A stretch of DNA of 64,000 nt from Albugo candida (GCA_040437565.1 JBDOQK010000048.1:186001-250000), one strand, 5' to 3'; shown: positions 18,468 through 29,037, numbered from the stretch's first letter. Numbers and translations are program-made. Notes: generated by a model from the sequence alone, not told the origin.

Positions 18468-20755
18468 GAATCAAGTTTCCAAAGACTTTGGAGCTTATGA
18501 TGTCGTCTGGAGGGAAGGAGAATTAGGACTTAAATTGAAGCCTGGATCACAGGAAGTCCCCATCATCAGTCGACTTACTGGGAAAGGAACAGCCAGTGGA
18601 CTTCATAATGCAAATGTCGGCGATGAACTCGTCTCTGTGAATGGATCCGTAGTCGAAGGTGAGGCCTATCAGGACACATTACGAATGCTCAAACATTCTC
18701 AAAAACCGGCCATTTTACGATTTCGACCTGGAAAAAATCGAAGGGAATCCATGCTCTCAGTCGTATCGGTTCGATCGAATCCAGCGACCGCAACCGAAGT
18801 TGAGAAAGTGAGAACTCGACATGTGCCTATTTACGACACAGGTCGAGAGCCGACCGAATCGCATATAGTAAAGCCTCCTCCGATCCGGAAGAAGAAACGA
18901 AGGATTCCACTGCAAGTGGCGAAAGAATTAGTAGCTGCAGCGCAAGATGTTGATATCAATCAAGCTGTTTTCGCAGGATTCTTGGTCGGACAGGTACAAG
19001 ACGGCACGCGTGAAGCACATATTCTCCGTGTCGAAGCGAAAAAAATGATTTTGGCCGAAGCAGAAGCACGTCGAAATGGAATTCCAGCCAAGTACGCGCT
19101 CACCCGAGCGGAACGACAAGCAAAAGTGCTGCAGGACGCATTGGATAAAATAAAAAATCAAGCGAAAAAGTATGAGGAAATCTTGAAGGCACAAGAGCGT
19201 GAGAAGATTCTTGCGTCCGCGATGCAAGATAAATCGGAAGAACTCATTGGAAAACAAAACAGTGTCATTGCTGAACTATCACATGTGATCTCTAGGTACA
19301 AACGCGATTCCTACAGCGAGATGGAAATTAACACGATACCGAGTGAAGAAGACCCGCAATTTGTCCGTCAAAGTCTCATTGAAGGGCTTCAAGAGGTAAT
19401 GAATATCCCCGTTGTCGTTCCCCAATCCAAATACTGCGCCGAATGTGGTGCAACTGAGATGGAAACCAAGCTTGATCTCGATGAAGATGGTCAATTTTAC
19501 TGCACCGATTGCTGGGCAAAGTATATGTCTCGGCCTATGGATGCAGTGCACGAGGAATTGTCGATCAAAAGCGTACCCGGTGCCATCTCCGAGTCTGAAA
19601 TCGTCGATGAAGAAGGAGGTGACAGCGTGGATAGTGCAAAAGTTGGCGTACCGCCTTATAATATGAAAGAGCGATTAGAGAAAAAACAAATGGAAGAAGC
19701 AAATGCGCGTATTGAGGCCGAACAAAAGCTATTGGAAATCAAACAATTAAGACAATCTGGCTCACTGACAAAGCTCATGGAACGAGGAGAAGATGTGGAT
19801 TCAGAAGAAAAGGCCCGACGCGATCTTCTCGGTTTAGAAGAACTCGCAAATGCTCTCCGGGAAGAAGAAAATCGAGCGCGAATGGACGGGAATGAAGTTT
19901 TGGCCGATAAATTGAACGCTCAGCGTACTCACATTCTCACTGGCACACCGTCTACCTCGCCATCAAGAGAGAAACAGGCGAATGCTTTATTGTCGGATGA
20001 ATTTCAAGTCACTCACAATGCCCCACGAGAACCTCAAATTCTTGAGGAATCTCAAGAGTGTCGGGAATTTGAGGAGTCTGAGGAGCTTCAAGAGGAAGAG
20101 ATAAAGCAAGAGAGAACGACAAATGGGACGAACGGGTCGTCTGATTCGGAAGGGGATGATCGATTTAGTGAGGGAGATGATGATATGGTTCGTGATTTAC
20201 GACAGAATAATGTGGCATTGGCTCGACAGCTGGAAGAAGCGCATANNNNNNNNNNNNNNNNNNNNNNNNNNNNNNNNNNNNNNNNNNNNNNNNNNNNNNN
20301 NNNNNNNNNNNNNNNNNNNNNNNNNNNNNNNNNNNNNNNNNNNNNCTCAAGAGTGTCGGGAATTTGAGGAGTCTGAGGAGCTTCAAGAGGAAGAGATAAA
20401 GCAAGAGAGAACGACAAATGGGACGAACGGGTCGTCTGATTCGGAAGGGGATGATCGATTTAGTGAGGGAGATGATGATATGGTTCGTGATTTACGACAG
20501 AATAATGTGGCATTGGCTCGACAGCTGGAAGAAGCGCATACTATGGTCGAACGTGCGCGAATGTCGATTTTGATGACTGGGGACGATACAGCTGAAGACG
20601 ATTCGTATGAGCTATCAAACGAGCAGATTCAATTGTTCAAAAAACTGACAAGTCAAGCGGATGAACGCATGTCGATGGTAGATCGATTGCATCCACCTGA
20701 TTCCTCAGACTCAGACTCAGATGAACAATCTGAGGCTGAAGGTGTTTGGATTTAG
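16955..20755 (+). CDS. Three-PDZ scaffold with coiled coil and Cys pair motif
   Basis: With the overlaps around gaps 17650-17749 and 20246-20345 collapsed, this is one frame of 895 residues from the ATG at 16955. The frame is open further upstream to 16856 without an ATG, so a short 5' exon is possible. PDZ 1 has GPLGLTLRPD; PDZ 2 GPLGMILRPD and VGDVLVAVNGQ; PDZ 3 GELGLKLKPG and VGDELVSVNGS. A basic linker, long charged coiled coils, a YCAECG plus FYCTDCW zinc-type motif and an acidic C-terminus follow. A scaffold role is inferred from the PDZ domains. The ligand-binding loops match those of the upstream two-PDZ gene. The apparent five PDZ domains in the raw sequence are an assembly effect. 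Confidence 0.85.
20051..20540. repeat. Contig-overlap duplication around gap 20246-20345
   Basis: 20051-20245 recurs at 20346-20540 (195 nt, offset 295). It lies in the acidic C-terminal region of the PDZ scaffold. Confidence 0.93.
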
Positions 20756-21056
20756 TGGCAAAGAGAAACAGCGGGCATAGCGCGCTGTTACCATATTATC
20801 GCAGAGAGTTTAGTATACGTTTTATACGCGGCAAATTGTCAAGAAAAGAGATGATGCAGTCTGTACACATGTTAGCAATGCTCTGTATCNNNNNNNNNNN
20901 NNNNNNNNNNNNNNNNNNNNNNNNNNNNNNNNNNNNNNNNNNNNNNNNNNNNNNNNNNNNNNNNNNNNNNNNNNNNNNNNNNNNNNNNNCAGACCTGAGA
21001 AGATCAGTCAGTATCAGACGCTTCTTTTAGCCAATCGTAAATCACCAACCACCAAT
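20756..21056. other. Intergenic with 100-N gap
   Basis: Contains the gap at 20890-20989, with no duplicated flank visible. It is the presumed promoter region of the CLPTM1-like gene. No gene seen. Confidence 0.5.
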
Positions 21057-22754
21057 ATGGCGGCGGTAGTCATTCAGAATGCAAATGAACGCGCTGCAGA
21101 CGTTCCAAATAGCTTCTGGGGTCGTATCTTTCCGTTTCTGCGCATGTTCCTCCTGTGGTACGGATTCAGCGCCGTGATGAAAGCGCTTATTCCGCAGCCA
21201 CAGCAAAACTCTGATACAATTGCATCAACTCCCTTAAAAACTGACAGCGCCAAAACGATTCTGACGAATTCCTTCCGACCAAATGACCCAATGGAACTGC
21301 ATCTTTTCATTACCGCTGAAAGCGAAAGTCTGCCGCAAACGTTTGAAAACGCAATCATAAAATGGTCGCAATCCAATATCACTTACAGTCCGAAATTACA
21401 TAATCATACCGATGGGAACGGATTTATTACAAAAACATTCTACATCGATGGACACGATTTAAGCGCCGAAAATGATCTTTATTACGTTCATATTCTGCTG
21501 TCCAGGAAAGGAATTCCTATCGAATCAATGGACCCGATGGATACTTTGCATCAGAGCATTCCGTTAACTGTCTATCGTCCTCCACCCGTGTCCACCATCA
21601 AGCGGAATTTGGTCTCGAAGATCCAGGCTGATTTTCAACCCCAGAGCTCGACGCTGATTCCAATGTGGAAGCCCGAATTGATCATCAATTACGTATACGA
21701 TGACACAGTGTATTCCAATGATATACCACCGTTTATCCAAAAGCACTTGATAACCGATTTTTCGCGAGCGCTTTATGCGCCGATACTTTATCCAAATGAG
21801 TTCTGGCTCCTGGAAGATCGACTGCTTCCGATGAATAGGAGCGAACGCATGCCGCTGGAGATCAACTTTTATCCTATACCACTTTGGAAATTTGCTTTGT
21901 ATCATCAAATGACGGAGAATCTTGCGCTACAAGAATCCTCCGGCAGCACTTCCCGCAAAGATTCTGACAAAATGAAGCGCTTGTTTCTTGAAACGAATCC
22001 ATACCTGCTAACAGCCACAATGTTGGTGTCAGTATTGCATTCAGTGTTTGATTTCTTGGCCTTCAAAAATGATGTGAGCTTTTGGCGGAATCAGAAAAGT
22101 TTGGAAGGGATCTCTTTACGCACAACTATTCTCAACACATTCTTCCAACTGGTCATTTTTCTTTACTTGTTTGATAACGATACCTCTTGGATGATCTTAT
22201 TCAGCTCATTGATTGGATTCTTGATCGATTTGTGGAAGATTAAGAAAGCTCTTCGATTCCAACAAGATAAAAACACAAAGAAATGGAGTATTGTCATGGA
22301 GAATTCGTATCGGGAATCAGCAACGGCACAATATGATCGCTTTGCAATCACACATCTTACATTCGTTCTGTACCCGCTTCTAGTTGGCAATGCAGCCTAC
22401 AATCTTCTCTATCGCGAGCATAAGAGCTGGTATTCCTGGATACTTTCAAGTCTCACCAGTTTTGTGTACGCATTCGGATTTGTAATGATGACACCACAAC
22501 TTTACATCAATTACAAGCTGAAATCGGTTGCTCATCTTCCGTGGAGAGCGATGGTGTACAAGTCTCTCAACACGTTTGTCGACGATCTGTTTGCATTTGT
22601 CATCAAAATGCCGTGGATGCATCGCTTGAGCTGCTTCCGAGACGATCTTATTTTCTTTGTGTATTTGTATCAGCGATGGGCGTACCCTGTGGATTCTCAC
22701 CGTACTAATGAGTTCGGGCAAGGACCTCAGCAAGAAGCGATCAAAGCAGAGTAA
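21057..22754 (+). CDS. CLPTM1-family multi-pass membrane protein
   Basis: A 565-residue intronless ORF. After an N-terminal membrane segment (about residues 22-45) comes a large lumenal domain with the CLPTM1 signature order (MELHLFIT, TFYIDGHDL, LYYVHILLSRKG, FYPIPLWK). A C-terminal half follows with several hydrophobic segments and the family block FWRNQKSLEGISLRT, MMTPQLYINYKLKSVAHLPW and FVYLYQRW. CLPTM1 and CLPTM1L are ER proteins implicated in receptor trafficking and in lipid scrambling of glucosaminylphosphatidylinositol. GPI biosynthesis is a possible link here, as the window encodes a GPI-type protein, but that is inference. Confidence 0.92.
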   Translation: MAAVVIQNANERAADVPNSFWGRIFPFLRMFLLWYGFSAVMKALIPQPQQNSDTIASTPLKTDSAKTILTNSFRPNDPMELHLFITAESESLPQTFENAIIKWSQSNITYSPKLHNHTDGNGFITKTFYIDGHDLSAENDLYYVHILLSRKGIPIESMDPMDTLHQSIPLTVYRPPPVSTIKRNLVSKIQADFQPQSSTLIPMWKPELIINYVYDDTVYSNDIPPFIQKHLITDFSRALYAPILYPNEFWLLEDRLLPMNRSERMPLEINFYPIPLWKFALYHQMTENLALQESSGSTSRKDSDKMKRLFLETNPYLLTATMLVSVLHSVFDFLAFKNDVSFWRNQKSLEGISLRTTILNTFFQLVIFLYLFDNDTSWMILFSSLIGFLIDLWKIKKALRFQQDKNTKKWSIVMENSYRESATAQYDRFAITHLTFVLYPLLVGNAAYNLLYREHKSWYSWILSSLTSFVYAFGFVMMTPQLYINYKLKSVAHLPWRAMVYKSLNTFVDDLFAFVIKMPWMHRLSCFRDDLIFFVYLYQRWAYPVDSHRTNEFGQGPQQEAIKAE

Positions 22755-22816
22755 AGAAAATCTGAAACAATTCGATTTTATTGTGACCGCTTGATACTGT
22801 GTTCCATTCTGTTTGG

Positions 22817-23663
22817 CTATCGCTCGAGATGCTGTAAAAGACCTTGACGAATCAGTGGCTCTGCGTCGAATCGCCGTAAGAAATGCGTCGAGTTTGCTTC
22901 CAGATTCACAACTCCAGATTCCGTCATTAGCTCGCCACAATCGTGCAACACGCGGACCTCAATGTAAAGATTTTTAGGTGGAGCCAAATCCTGTAAGAAA
23001 GCGTCAGCGACGACGGGAGATAGAGGATCAGCACGCACGCACAGTGGTCACATCGAGATCGAGATCGGTCATGTAATCGGAGAGTTGCTGGTCATATGCG
23101 TGGAAGAATTGCATTTCAGCTAGAGAAAGACTTGAGGAATGGTGAGGCTTTTCTAGAGAGGTGGTGAGATTGGATGAACCTTTTACGCATTGCATCGGGA
23201 ACTACCGCGCCCACTTCCCACCGCAAAGCTTTGATTTCACGCACTCGAGCCATGCTACAGTGATGGAATCAGATTGACGAATGTTTATTTTTGATGGTTG
23301 AAGTACAGATATGCGAGTAAACAACGTTTGTTGCGTAAGAGACATTGATGTGTGACCACAAGACCACAATGCACAGACGGATGCTGGTCGATTTCATCAC
23401 CAAAAACTCTGACTGCACATAAGAATCAGATCTGAGGATAGTATCAGAATAGTACCTTAGTTTCTCTAGAATTTGATCATGCAGCATGGCCAGTTCCTCG
23501 ACTACCTTCCGCACTCCTTCTTCCTAGAAATGTACGAATTCTGTAACCTATCCATTGATCGGATGAAGGAGTGGATCAGCATGCCTACATTATAGACGGG
23601 AAGCCATTCGCTTCGCTCTAGTTCTCGTATCAGGTCGATGGCTGCGGTGCAAAGCGATGTCAT
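22817..23663 (-). CDS. PSF1: GINS complex subunit PSF1, six exons
   Basis: Reconstructed by hand as complement of 22817-22990, 23043-23130, 23180-23254, 23307-23408, 23456-23523 and 23589-23663, total 582 nt, 193 residues (human GINS1 is 196). Landmarks in order: AAIDLIREL; EEGVRKVVEEL; LLRNKRCLLAYL; REIKALRWEVGAVVPDAM; AEMQFFHAYDQQLSDYM; PPKNLYIEVRVL; and the C-terminal B domain STHFLRRFDAEPLIRQGLL. All five introns are 47-65 nt and GT-AG. PSF1 is a core part of the CMG replicative helicase in the nucleus. No single ORF reveals the gene except its last exon. It is the most intron-rich gene placed in this window. Confidence 0.93.
22991..23042 (-). other. PSF1 intron 5
   Basis: 52 nt, GTGCGT to TTACAG, phase 0; joins DVTT to DLAPPKNLY. 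Confidence 0.85.
23131..23179 (-). other. PSF1 intron 4
   Basis: 49 nt, GTTCAT to CTCAAG, phase 2. A nearby TCTCTAG acceptor would break the frame; the CTCAAG site gives SLSLAEMQFF. Confidence 0.75.
23255..23306 (-). other. PSF1 intron 3
   Basis: 52 nt, GTACTT to CTGTAG, phase 2; joins CLLAYL to MARVREIKALRW. Confidence 0.83.
23409..23455 (-). other. PSF1 intron 2
   Basis: 47 nt, GTACTA to GTCAG, phase 2; joins LEKLR to VFGDEIDQ. Confidence 0.75.
23524..23588 (-). other. PSF1 intron 1
   Basis: 65 nt, GTAGGC to TTCTAG, phase 0; joins PVYN to EEGVRKVV. Confidence 0.8.
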
Positions 23664-24459
23664 TTCCACAGTCTAGACAACTTATAAGGTACGGCAGTAA
23701 GTAATAACTTGTGAAATAAGATATATATTGTCAAAAATCAGTATATGAGATGGCTAATCAATTATGACGCATCGCTTCGCACTCATCGATCCAATCGGTA
23801 TACACGTCAATAGGAGCGCTTAAATCTATTCACGACGACAATGTGAGTCGTTATCACTGGCGATATAGCATTACATACAGTGTATGGTGGTTTGAAAAGA
23901 CTCTGTGCACACTCGACAGGATAAGTGGCCAATATTACGGTCACGATCCCTACATAAATTCTTGCGATTAGTTGAAGTCATATTACGCCGTACGTACGAT
24001 ATACACACATTTTACACTCGACTGCGTCATCATGCGAACAAAACGGACATTTAAATACGGTTGCAACCACTTGTTTCTTCCTCGTTTGAATCTTTTTGGT
24101 CGCTTTCTTACGTCTTCCCATTGCTACCTTTACTCACCAATCAGGTATACACATTGACGTGTACCACATGAATCCATTCTCCATCCTACTTTTAATAAAA
24201 CCACACCATATAAATGCTATTTCTAACCAATCGAAACGTTTCACACATCGCATAAGAATGCGACGCTTTCTTTGGCTTCGTTTTTGGTATAAATAGGACC
24301 GATAAATAGCTTTTTCAATACGATATAAAAGGCTGGTAGGATGAAGACGTGAGTCGTTTGCTTCGCCAAGTTCTTACCCTTTGTGTCTTTGAGTGAAATC
24401 GATCTTTCGTTCAGATTGACACAAACCAAAAACTTTCCTTCTGCGAAACCAGTACGAAC
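23664..24459. other. Divergent intergenic region
   Basis: About 800 nt between PSF1 and the CTD-type phosphatase, presumably holding both promoters. I recognise no gene in it. Confidence 0.5.
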
Positions 24460-25473
24460 ATGAACTCGATCCAGACCCAAAAGCAAACCGGAAATACTTC
24501 CATCTCTTCTGAACCACAAAGCACCGCATCGGCAATTTTCCAAACTGTCGTTTTTTCCCGAAAAAATACGCACACGGGCCCAAATGAATTGCGTCAGCGA
24601 CCGACTCTGGCATCATCAGTGCCTCCGGTTCAGAAACTTGCTGATCTGACTCCAAACCCGTTGGCGAGTATCGTTCATCAGGCGGATCGGAATGGGAAGC
24701 AGAAAGAGATTGTGAATGCTCCCAATGTTCGTACGGGATCCAGACGATTGTCACGGCAAGACAGAGAATCTCCACAAAATCATAGCTTCAAAAATCTTCT
24801 TTCCAACTTTTGCACATCATTAAAAATCTCGGAACATCATCAAAAGCCCCAACCGATCAACGATATTGCAAAACCTCAGCATTACTCGTATCGAAATGCG
24901 TCATCCACCCAACTTGAAAGCGTCTTACCACCTCAATTCCCACAAGATATCGGCAAGAAATGCTTGGTGCTCGATTTGGATGAGACTCTCGTTCACAGTT
25001 CTTTCCGTCCAACCTCCAATCCGGATTACATCATTCCCGTAGAGATTGACGGTATGCTTCATCAAGTGTACGTCTGCAAACGACCCGGAGTCGATTTATT
25101 CCTTACTGAAATGGCAAAGTACTACGAAATTGTCATCTACACTGCTAGTTTGAGTAAATACGCGAATCCTCTTTTGGACCGATTGGACCCGGAACGAACC
25201 ATTCGTCATCGATTGTACCGTGAACACTGTGTCTTGCATGATGGAAACTACATCAAAGACTTGTCTCTGATCAATCGCGACCTCACTCAAAGCATCATCA
25301 TCGACAATTCGCCCATGTCATATCTCTTCCACCCACGTAACGCCATTGGATGTTCCAGCTTTATCGACGACCCTCGTGATCGCGAATTGGATTCCATTAA
25401 CCGATTTCTCAAATTGGTATGCAGTGTGGACGATGTACGAAATCACTTGCATGCATGGAATGCTTCATTTTAG
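24460..25473 (+). CDS. CTD small phosphatase (SCP/FCP1-like, NIF domain)
   Basis: A 337-residue ORF. A Ser/Gln-rich N-terminus of about 160 residues precedes a complete FCP1-homology domain: KCLVLDLDETLVHSSF holds the DxDxT catalytic motif (first Asp nucleophile), then VYVCKRPGVDLFL, IVIYTASLSKYANPLL, LINRDLTQSIIIDNSP (with the second acidic motif) and FIDDPRDREL. Such enzymes remove phosphate from Ser in the RNA polymerase II C-terminal repeats or from other Ser/Thr substrates. The domain is more like SCP/Dullard than FCP1, since no BRCT follows. The start is the first ATG ahead of the domain; no intron is needed. Confidence 0.93.
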   Translation: MNSIQTQKQTGNTSISSEPQSTASAIFQTVVFSRKNTHTGPNELRQRPTLASSVPPVQKLADLTPNPLASIVHQADRNGKQKEIVNAPNVRTGSRRLSRQDRESPQNHSFKNLLSNFCTSLKISEHHQKPQPINDIAKPQHYSYRNASSTQLESVLPPQFPQDIGKKCLVLDLDETLVHSSFRPTSNPDYIIPVEIDGMLHQVYVCKRPGVDLFLTEMAKYYEIVIYTASLSKYANPLLDRLDPERTIRHRLYREHCVLHDGNYIKDLSLINRDLTQSIIIDNSPMSYLFHPRNAIGCSSFIDDPRDRELDSINRFLKLVCSVDDVRNHLHAWNASF

Positions 25474-25659
25474 GAAGTTCTCTGCCTGCCTCAATCGTTT
25501 ATAATACCTAATTATATAAAGGAAAGCATCACACTTTTCCGCTAGATTTTTCCTTCATTCCGACAGAGTATCGTACAATTCCGGTTAAGTACGATCTAAG
25601 CCTTTGTCTGTGAACCTATTATTAGTACTGGCAACTTTTCGGCCAAAATCCTTTTAATT

Positions 25660-26816
25660 ATGTCCAGAAAGAACAGTGAGACGTGCGAGAATGACAGTAA
25701 ATCGTGGGCGGACGATATCAAGCGCTACCACGTAATTTTATTGTGTGTGTTGCAGAATGTCTATAAGCTAAGATACTTTAGACGGAGAAGAGGACTCTGC
25801 AATGGCGACCCGAACAGCAGACTCCTGTTCGGCATGTGACTCGATACGACATGGCTCGACAGGAGCGCGCATATGACGTCATTTTGTGCAAAGAACGAGA
25901 ACCTGAACGAGTAAGTGCAATTCTCTCGATGTGATTGGAACACTGCTGGAGGATTGATGTAGGAAGCACAACGACAAAGCAAGGAAAGAAGCGACATCGA
26001 TATGATGCAACAGCGTGGAAAGGTAAGTCTTACATGAGGCAACGGATCAGTTTGACAATAACGATGCACTAGGAGAATCAGCTCAAATACGGGCAGCAGT
26101 ATGACATTATTCATCATCAACCAGTATGCCCTGAAACCACGCCGAGTACGTCGCATATTCCCAACAGAAGTCAGAATAGGATCACTTCGCAAGCAGAAAT
26201 CTTCCAAGAACGAGTTGCTACTCATTCAAATCCGCCTTCCACAGCCGCACAGAAAATGAGAGAATTTGACATCGTCTCAAACAAGTAAGCACTTTACTTG
26301 GACTGTATGTATACTGAAGCGGTATGTAGATTCCATACCAACCATCAAGAACGAGAATCAGCCATTCAGCAAGCTGTACTTCACGATGCTTCTGAAAAGA
26401 TGACCAAAGCGAAGGCTTATGATCCCATCCAATCAAAATACTGCGATGATCTCCAAGAAATGCAAGAAGCCAATCAGCTCTCAGAACGAAGACATCGATC
26501 CGTTCACTTTCCAGCTCAGCGGTCTTATAATATAGTAAATCACCAGTCTTCCGAACAAGATGACTGCGTAATGGGCATGGAGCATAATAACACCAATCGA
26601 GTGCAGAAAGAGGTAGTCGAAGCCCGCATGCGATTACACGGACAGCAAGATCAGGATCGTCAAGAAAACCGGAGGCTTCATCGAGCTGCCCCAAAGCGAT
26701 TGACCGAAACGTACGCTCATGGGTACGACTTGATTACCAATGAATCGTATTCGGGAAGAAACGCCAAGAAGATGGTGTTTCCACCGAAGAATGATTTTGA
26801 TCGAGCAGGAGGATGA
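25660..26816 (+). CDS. Unrecognised five-exon gene, hydrophilic protein with repeated aromatic-Asp motifs
   Basis: Reconstructed as 25660-25731, 25782-25910, 25963-26022, 26073-26284 and 26330-26816; 960 nt, 319 residues. Introns are 45-52 nt with donors GTAATT, GTAAGT, GTAAGT and GTAAGC and acceptors TTTAG, TGTAG, ACTAG and TGTAG. All junctions keep the frame. The protein is very rich in Gln, Arg, Glu and His, has no membrane segment, and repeats a short motif: RYDMARQ, AYDVI, YDIIHH, EFDIVSNKFH, AYDPI, GYDLITNESYSG. Highly charged helical proteins like this are common among cilium or flagellum structural proteins, but I do not recognise the family and assign no function. Splice-site quality and frame agreement make the gene itself likely. 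Confidence 0.78.
25732..25781 (+). other. Intron 1 of the unrecognised gene
   Basis: 50 nt, GTAATT to CTTTAG, phase 0, with a branch-like CTAAG upstream of the acceptor. Confidence 0.72.
25911..25962 (+). other. Intron 2 of the unrecognised gene
   Basis: 52 nt, GTAAGT to TGTAG, phase 0. Confidence 0.8.
26023..26072 (+). other. Intron 3 of the unrecognised gene
   Basis: 50 nt, GTAAGT to CACTAG, phase 0. Confidence 0.8.
26285..26329 (+). other. Intron 4 of the unrecognised gene
   Basis: 45 nt, GTAAGC to ATGTAG, phase 2; joins SNK to FHTNHQER. Confidence 0.78.
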
Positions 26817-26920
26817 CTCATTATTTAGTGTATTTACATTTATATAGTAATCTTATGTATGACACCTTGAATAAGCAAGCTTACGTGGCACTCAATCCTC
26901 CTCAATTGGCCCAATCACTA

Positions 26921-28168
26921 ATGGCTGCAAGAGTTTCGCTTCTGTTGGCGACTTTGAGCTCGATCTCCTTTCTTTCTTTCGTTCATCCCGACCGAATTCA
27001 GTCCTTCTCATTTAAGGGTCCGTTTAAAGACCTTGATAAGGATGAAGTTCGTGATGTTGGCCCGGAATGGACTTCTGGTGGTCACACCCAAGTTAAAAAG
27101 AGCTTTGTCCGCCTCACGCCCAATCGACAGAGTAAACGAGGACATGTGTGGAATAAGAATGCGATCGATTCTGATGAGTTTTCCGCGATTGTCTCTTTTC
27201 GAATTCACGGAACCAGTCGGTACGTGTTTGCGGATGGCCTTGCCATTTGGATTACACATGAACGAGCACATCGCGATGGTCCAAATCACGGCTTTCTTGA
27301 AAAGTATTACGGTGTGGGCATCGTACTTGATACGTATCACAACTCTGAATACAAAGGTGCTCACAAGGATGTGATCATACAAATTAATGACGGAACCAAG
27401 GACCTCGAGACGCATTACAAAGAAGATGTTAAAGGATGTGAATCTGCTTATCGATATCACAGTGAAAGCGAAGAGTTCGATCCAGTGTACAGCTTCAGTC
27501 GACTCCAACTTGGTATCAAGGGAAACCAACTTATCGTGCAAATGGATCCCAAAGCGGAAGGGCGTTGGCAAGAGTGTTTTAAAACCACACTTCCATTTTC
27601 TTCAAGCTGGTTGCGTCAAGCTACTATTGGAATCAGCGCATCAACGGGCTCACTTGCAGATAATCATGAAATTATCAGCTTTGCTGCATTCAATCAATTG
27701 GTCGACATCAACATGAATGACGAGGATGGGAGTGTACTGCTTCATAAAAGTTCCAAGAATGATGCAGCACGGCTCATGGATCAAAGTTGCGACAAGCATT
27801 GCGCTCTTCCTATCTTAGAAAAATTGGTCGCAAATTTGCATGTTGAATTGGAGCACCGTCTCGAAGAAGTGAAGGAAGCCATGGAGCATACAATTGGAAA
27901 GCTCAAAGAGAAAGAGACCTCTAATCACATCAAAATCGATGCGATGTATGAAAAAATCCAGACGACTTTGGATAGTAAAATTGGCGAAAAGTTTCACGAT
28001 GTGCGTTCCTCTTTGCACGAGAAGATCATTACCAAAGTGGAAGGCGAAGCTCTGGTGGCACATGCGGGATGGCGAAGACCTTTCTTCATCATCGTTCTCC
28101 TTTTTGTGGGGATGGTCGGGTACGCTTACCGAAAATACCAGCGATTGATGCGAACGCACTTGCTATAG
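26921..28168 (+). CDS. L-type lectin-like cargo receptor (VIP36/ERGIC-53 family)
   Basis: The frame is open from 26813, but the ATG at 26921 (MAARVSLLLATLSS) gives a proper signal peptide and is preferred; 415 residues. The lectin fold follows: SFKGPF start, GPEWTSGG, the carbohydrate/Ca2+ loop FADGLAIWIT, YYGVGIVLDTYHN, QINDGTKD, and WLRQATIGISASTGSLADNH. A coiled coil (about residues 310-375) precedes a single membrane helix (FFIIVLLFVGMVGYAY) and a short cytosolic tail KYQRLMRTHLL. These receptors carry N-glycoproteins between ER and Golgi. The tail lacks the KKxx/FF ending of ERGIC-53, so its sorting signal differs or is absent. Confidence 0.92.
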   Translation: MAARVSLLLATLSSISFLSFVHPDRIQSFSFKGPFKDLDKDEVRDVGPEWTSGGHTQVKKSFVRLTPNRQSKRGHVWNKNAIDSDEFSAIVSFRIHGTSRYVFADGLAIWITHERAHRDGPNHGFLEKYYGVGIVLDTYHNSEYKGAHKDVIIQINDGTKDLETHYKEDVKGCESAYRYHSESEEFDPVYSFSRLQLGIKGNQLIVQMDPKAEGRWQECFKTTLPFSSSWLRQATIGISASTGSLADNHEIISFAAFNQLVDINMNDEDGSVLLHKSSKNDAARLMDQSCDKHCALPILEKLVANLHVELEHRLEEVKEAMEHTIGKLKEKETSNHIKIDAMYEKIQTTLDSKIGEKFHDVRSSLHEKIITKVEGEALVAHAGWRRPFFIIVLLFVGMVGYAYRKYQRLMRTHLL

Positions 28169-29037
28169 CTCTAGTCTTGCTTTTGTTTCTCAAAAATCAA
28201 ATTGACTTGAAGCGTAAAAGTGTGTCTTTCTGATCTTTTACTCACATTGAAGTGCAAGTGTTATTTACGCGATCGTGCTTGAGAGTGTGTTGGTGGCGTG
28301 TCTCTCTGACGGTAGAGCCGGTTTATCGGTATATGGAGCTGATAAAGTCAGCATAGTGATTGTGCATGCCCTACCACTTTAGATGCATGCGACATGCGCG
28401 CGGAGAAACATCCGTGTCGGATACATAAACTAAGAGAAGTATTGTGTAGAGAGTGCAAAAAAAATGATTGAACTTTCTCCTTTGCGAGTAATCCACAAGG
28501 AGACAAGGCTAAAGCTTGGGCGTTGATGAAGGCGTTGCAGTACCTTCGATTTCTATTTGACTAAAAAACATCGCACATCTCGAATCAAACTTCGTCTCAC
28601 AGAGCAATGGTTTTGATTGCAACCGCTTACAACCGACCAATCAACCAATGCAATACCATCTATCCTGGATTCAATACAATTCAAACATCACAGTGTCGAC
28701 AGCCCGCTCATCGGGTTTCCCAACATGCGACGAACGTAAAAAGGAAAGTGAATAATGAATTCGTAGCGAAAACATGGAACGATGCCAATGGTTCCACATA
28801 CGATTGGCATGATAAGCACGATGAAGATTTTGATGGATACCAGAAAGCAAGCAAATTGCAGCCATTTGCGTTTCATGACTACCCGGCCGGTGACTTGACC
28901 ATTCAGGAAATAGATATGCTACATTACATTTTATCGTGAAAGATAGTATATTCAGAACTTGACGTGTCGCTCAGTTGTCCATTCCAAAAGTAATGTTATT
29001 TTCAGATTATTGAAGCAATATAGACAACACGAGTTAA
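28169..29037. other. Intergenic; possible small ORF
   Basis: Contains an open frame on the plus strand at 28607-28939 (110 codons, MVLIATAYNR to MLHYILS) with no recognisable domain, signal peptide or homologue. It could be a small lineage-specific gene or chance. Nothing else seen. Confidence 0.3.

Noticed and set aside
23269-23514. Minus-strand 81-codon ORF
   Set aside because: It is read-through of two PSF1 introns; the conserved protein needs other frames.
28607-28939. Plus-strand 110-codon ORF as a confident gene
   Set aside because: No domain, signal peptide or homologue; kept only as a possible small ORF in the intergenic entry.
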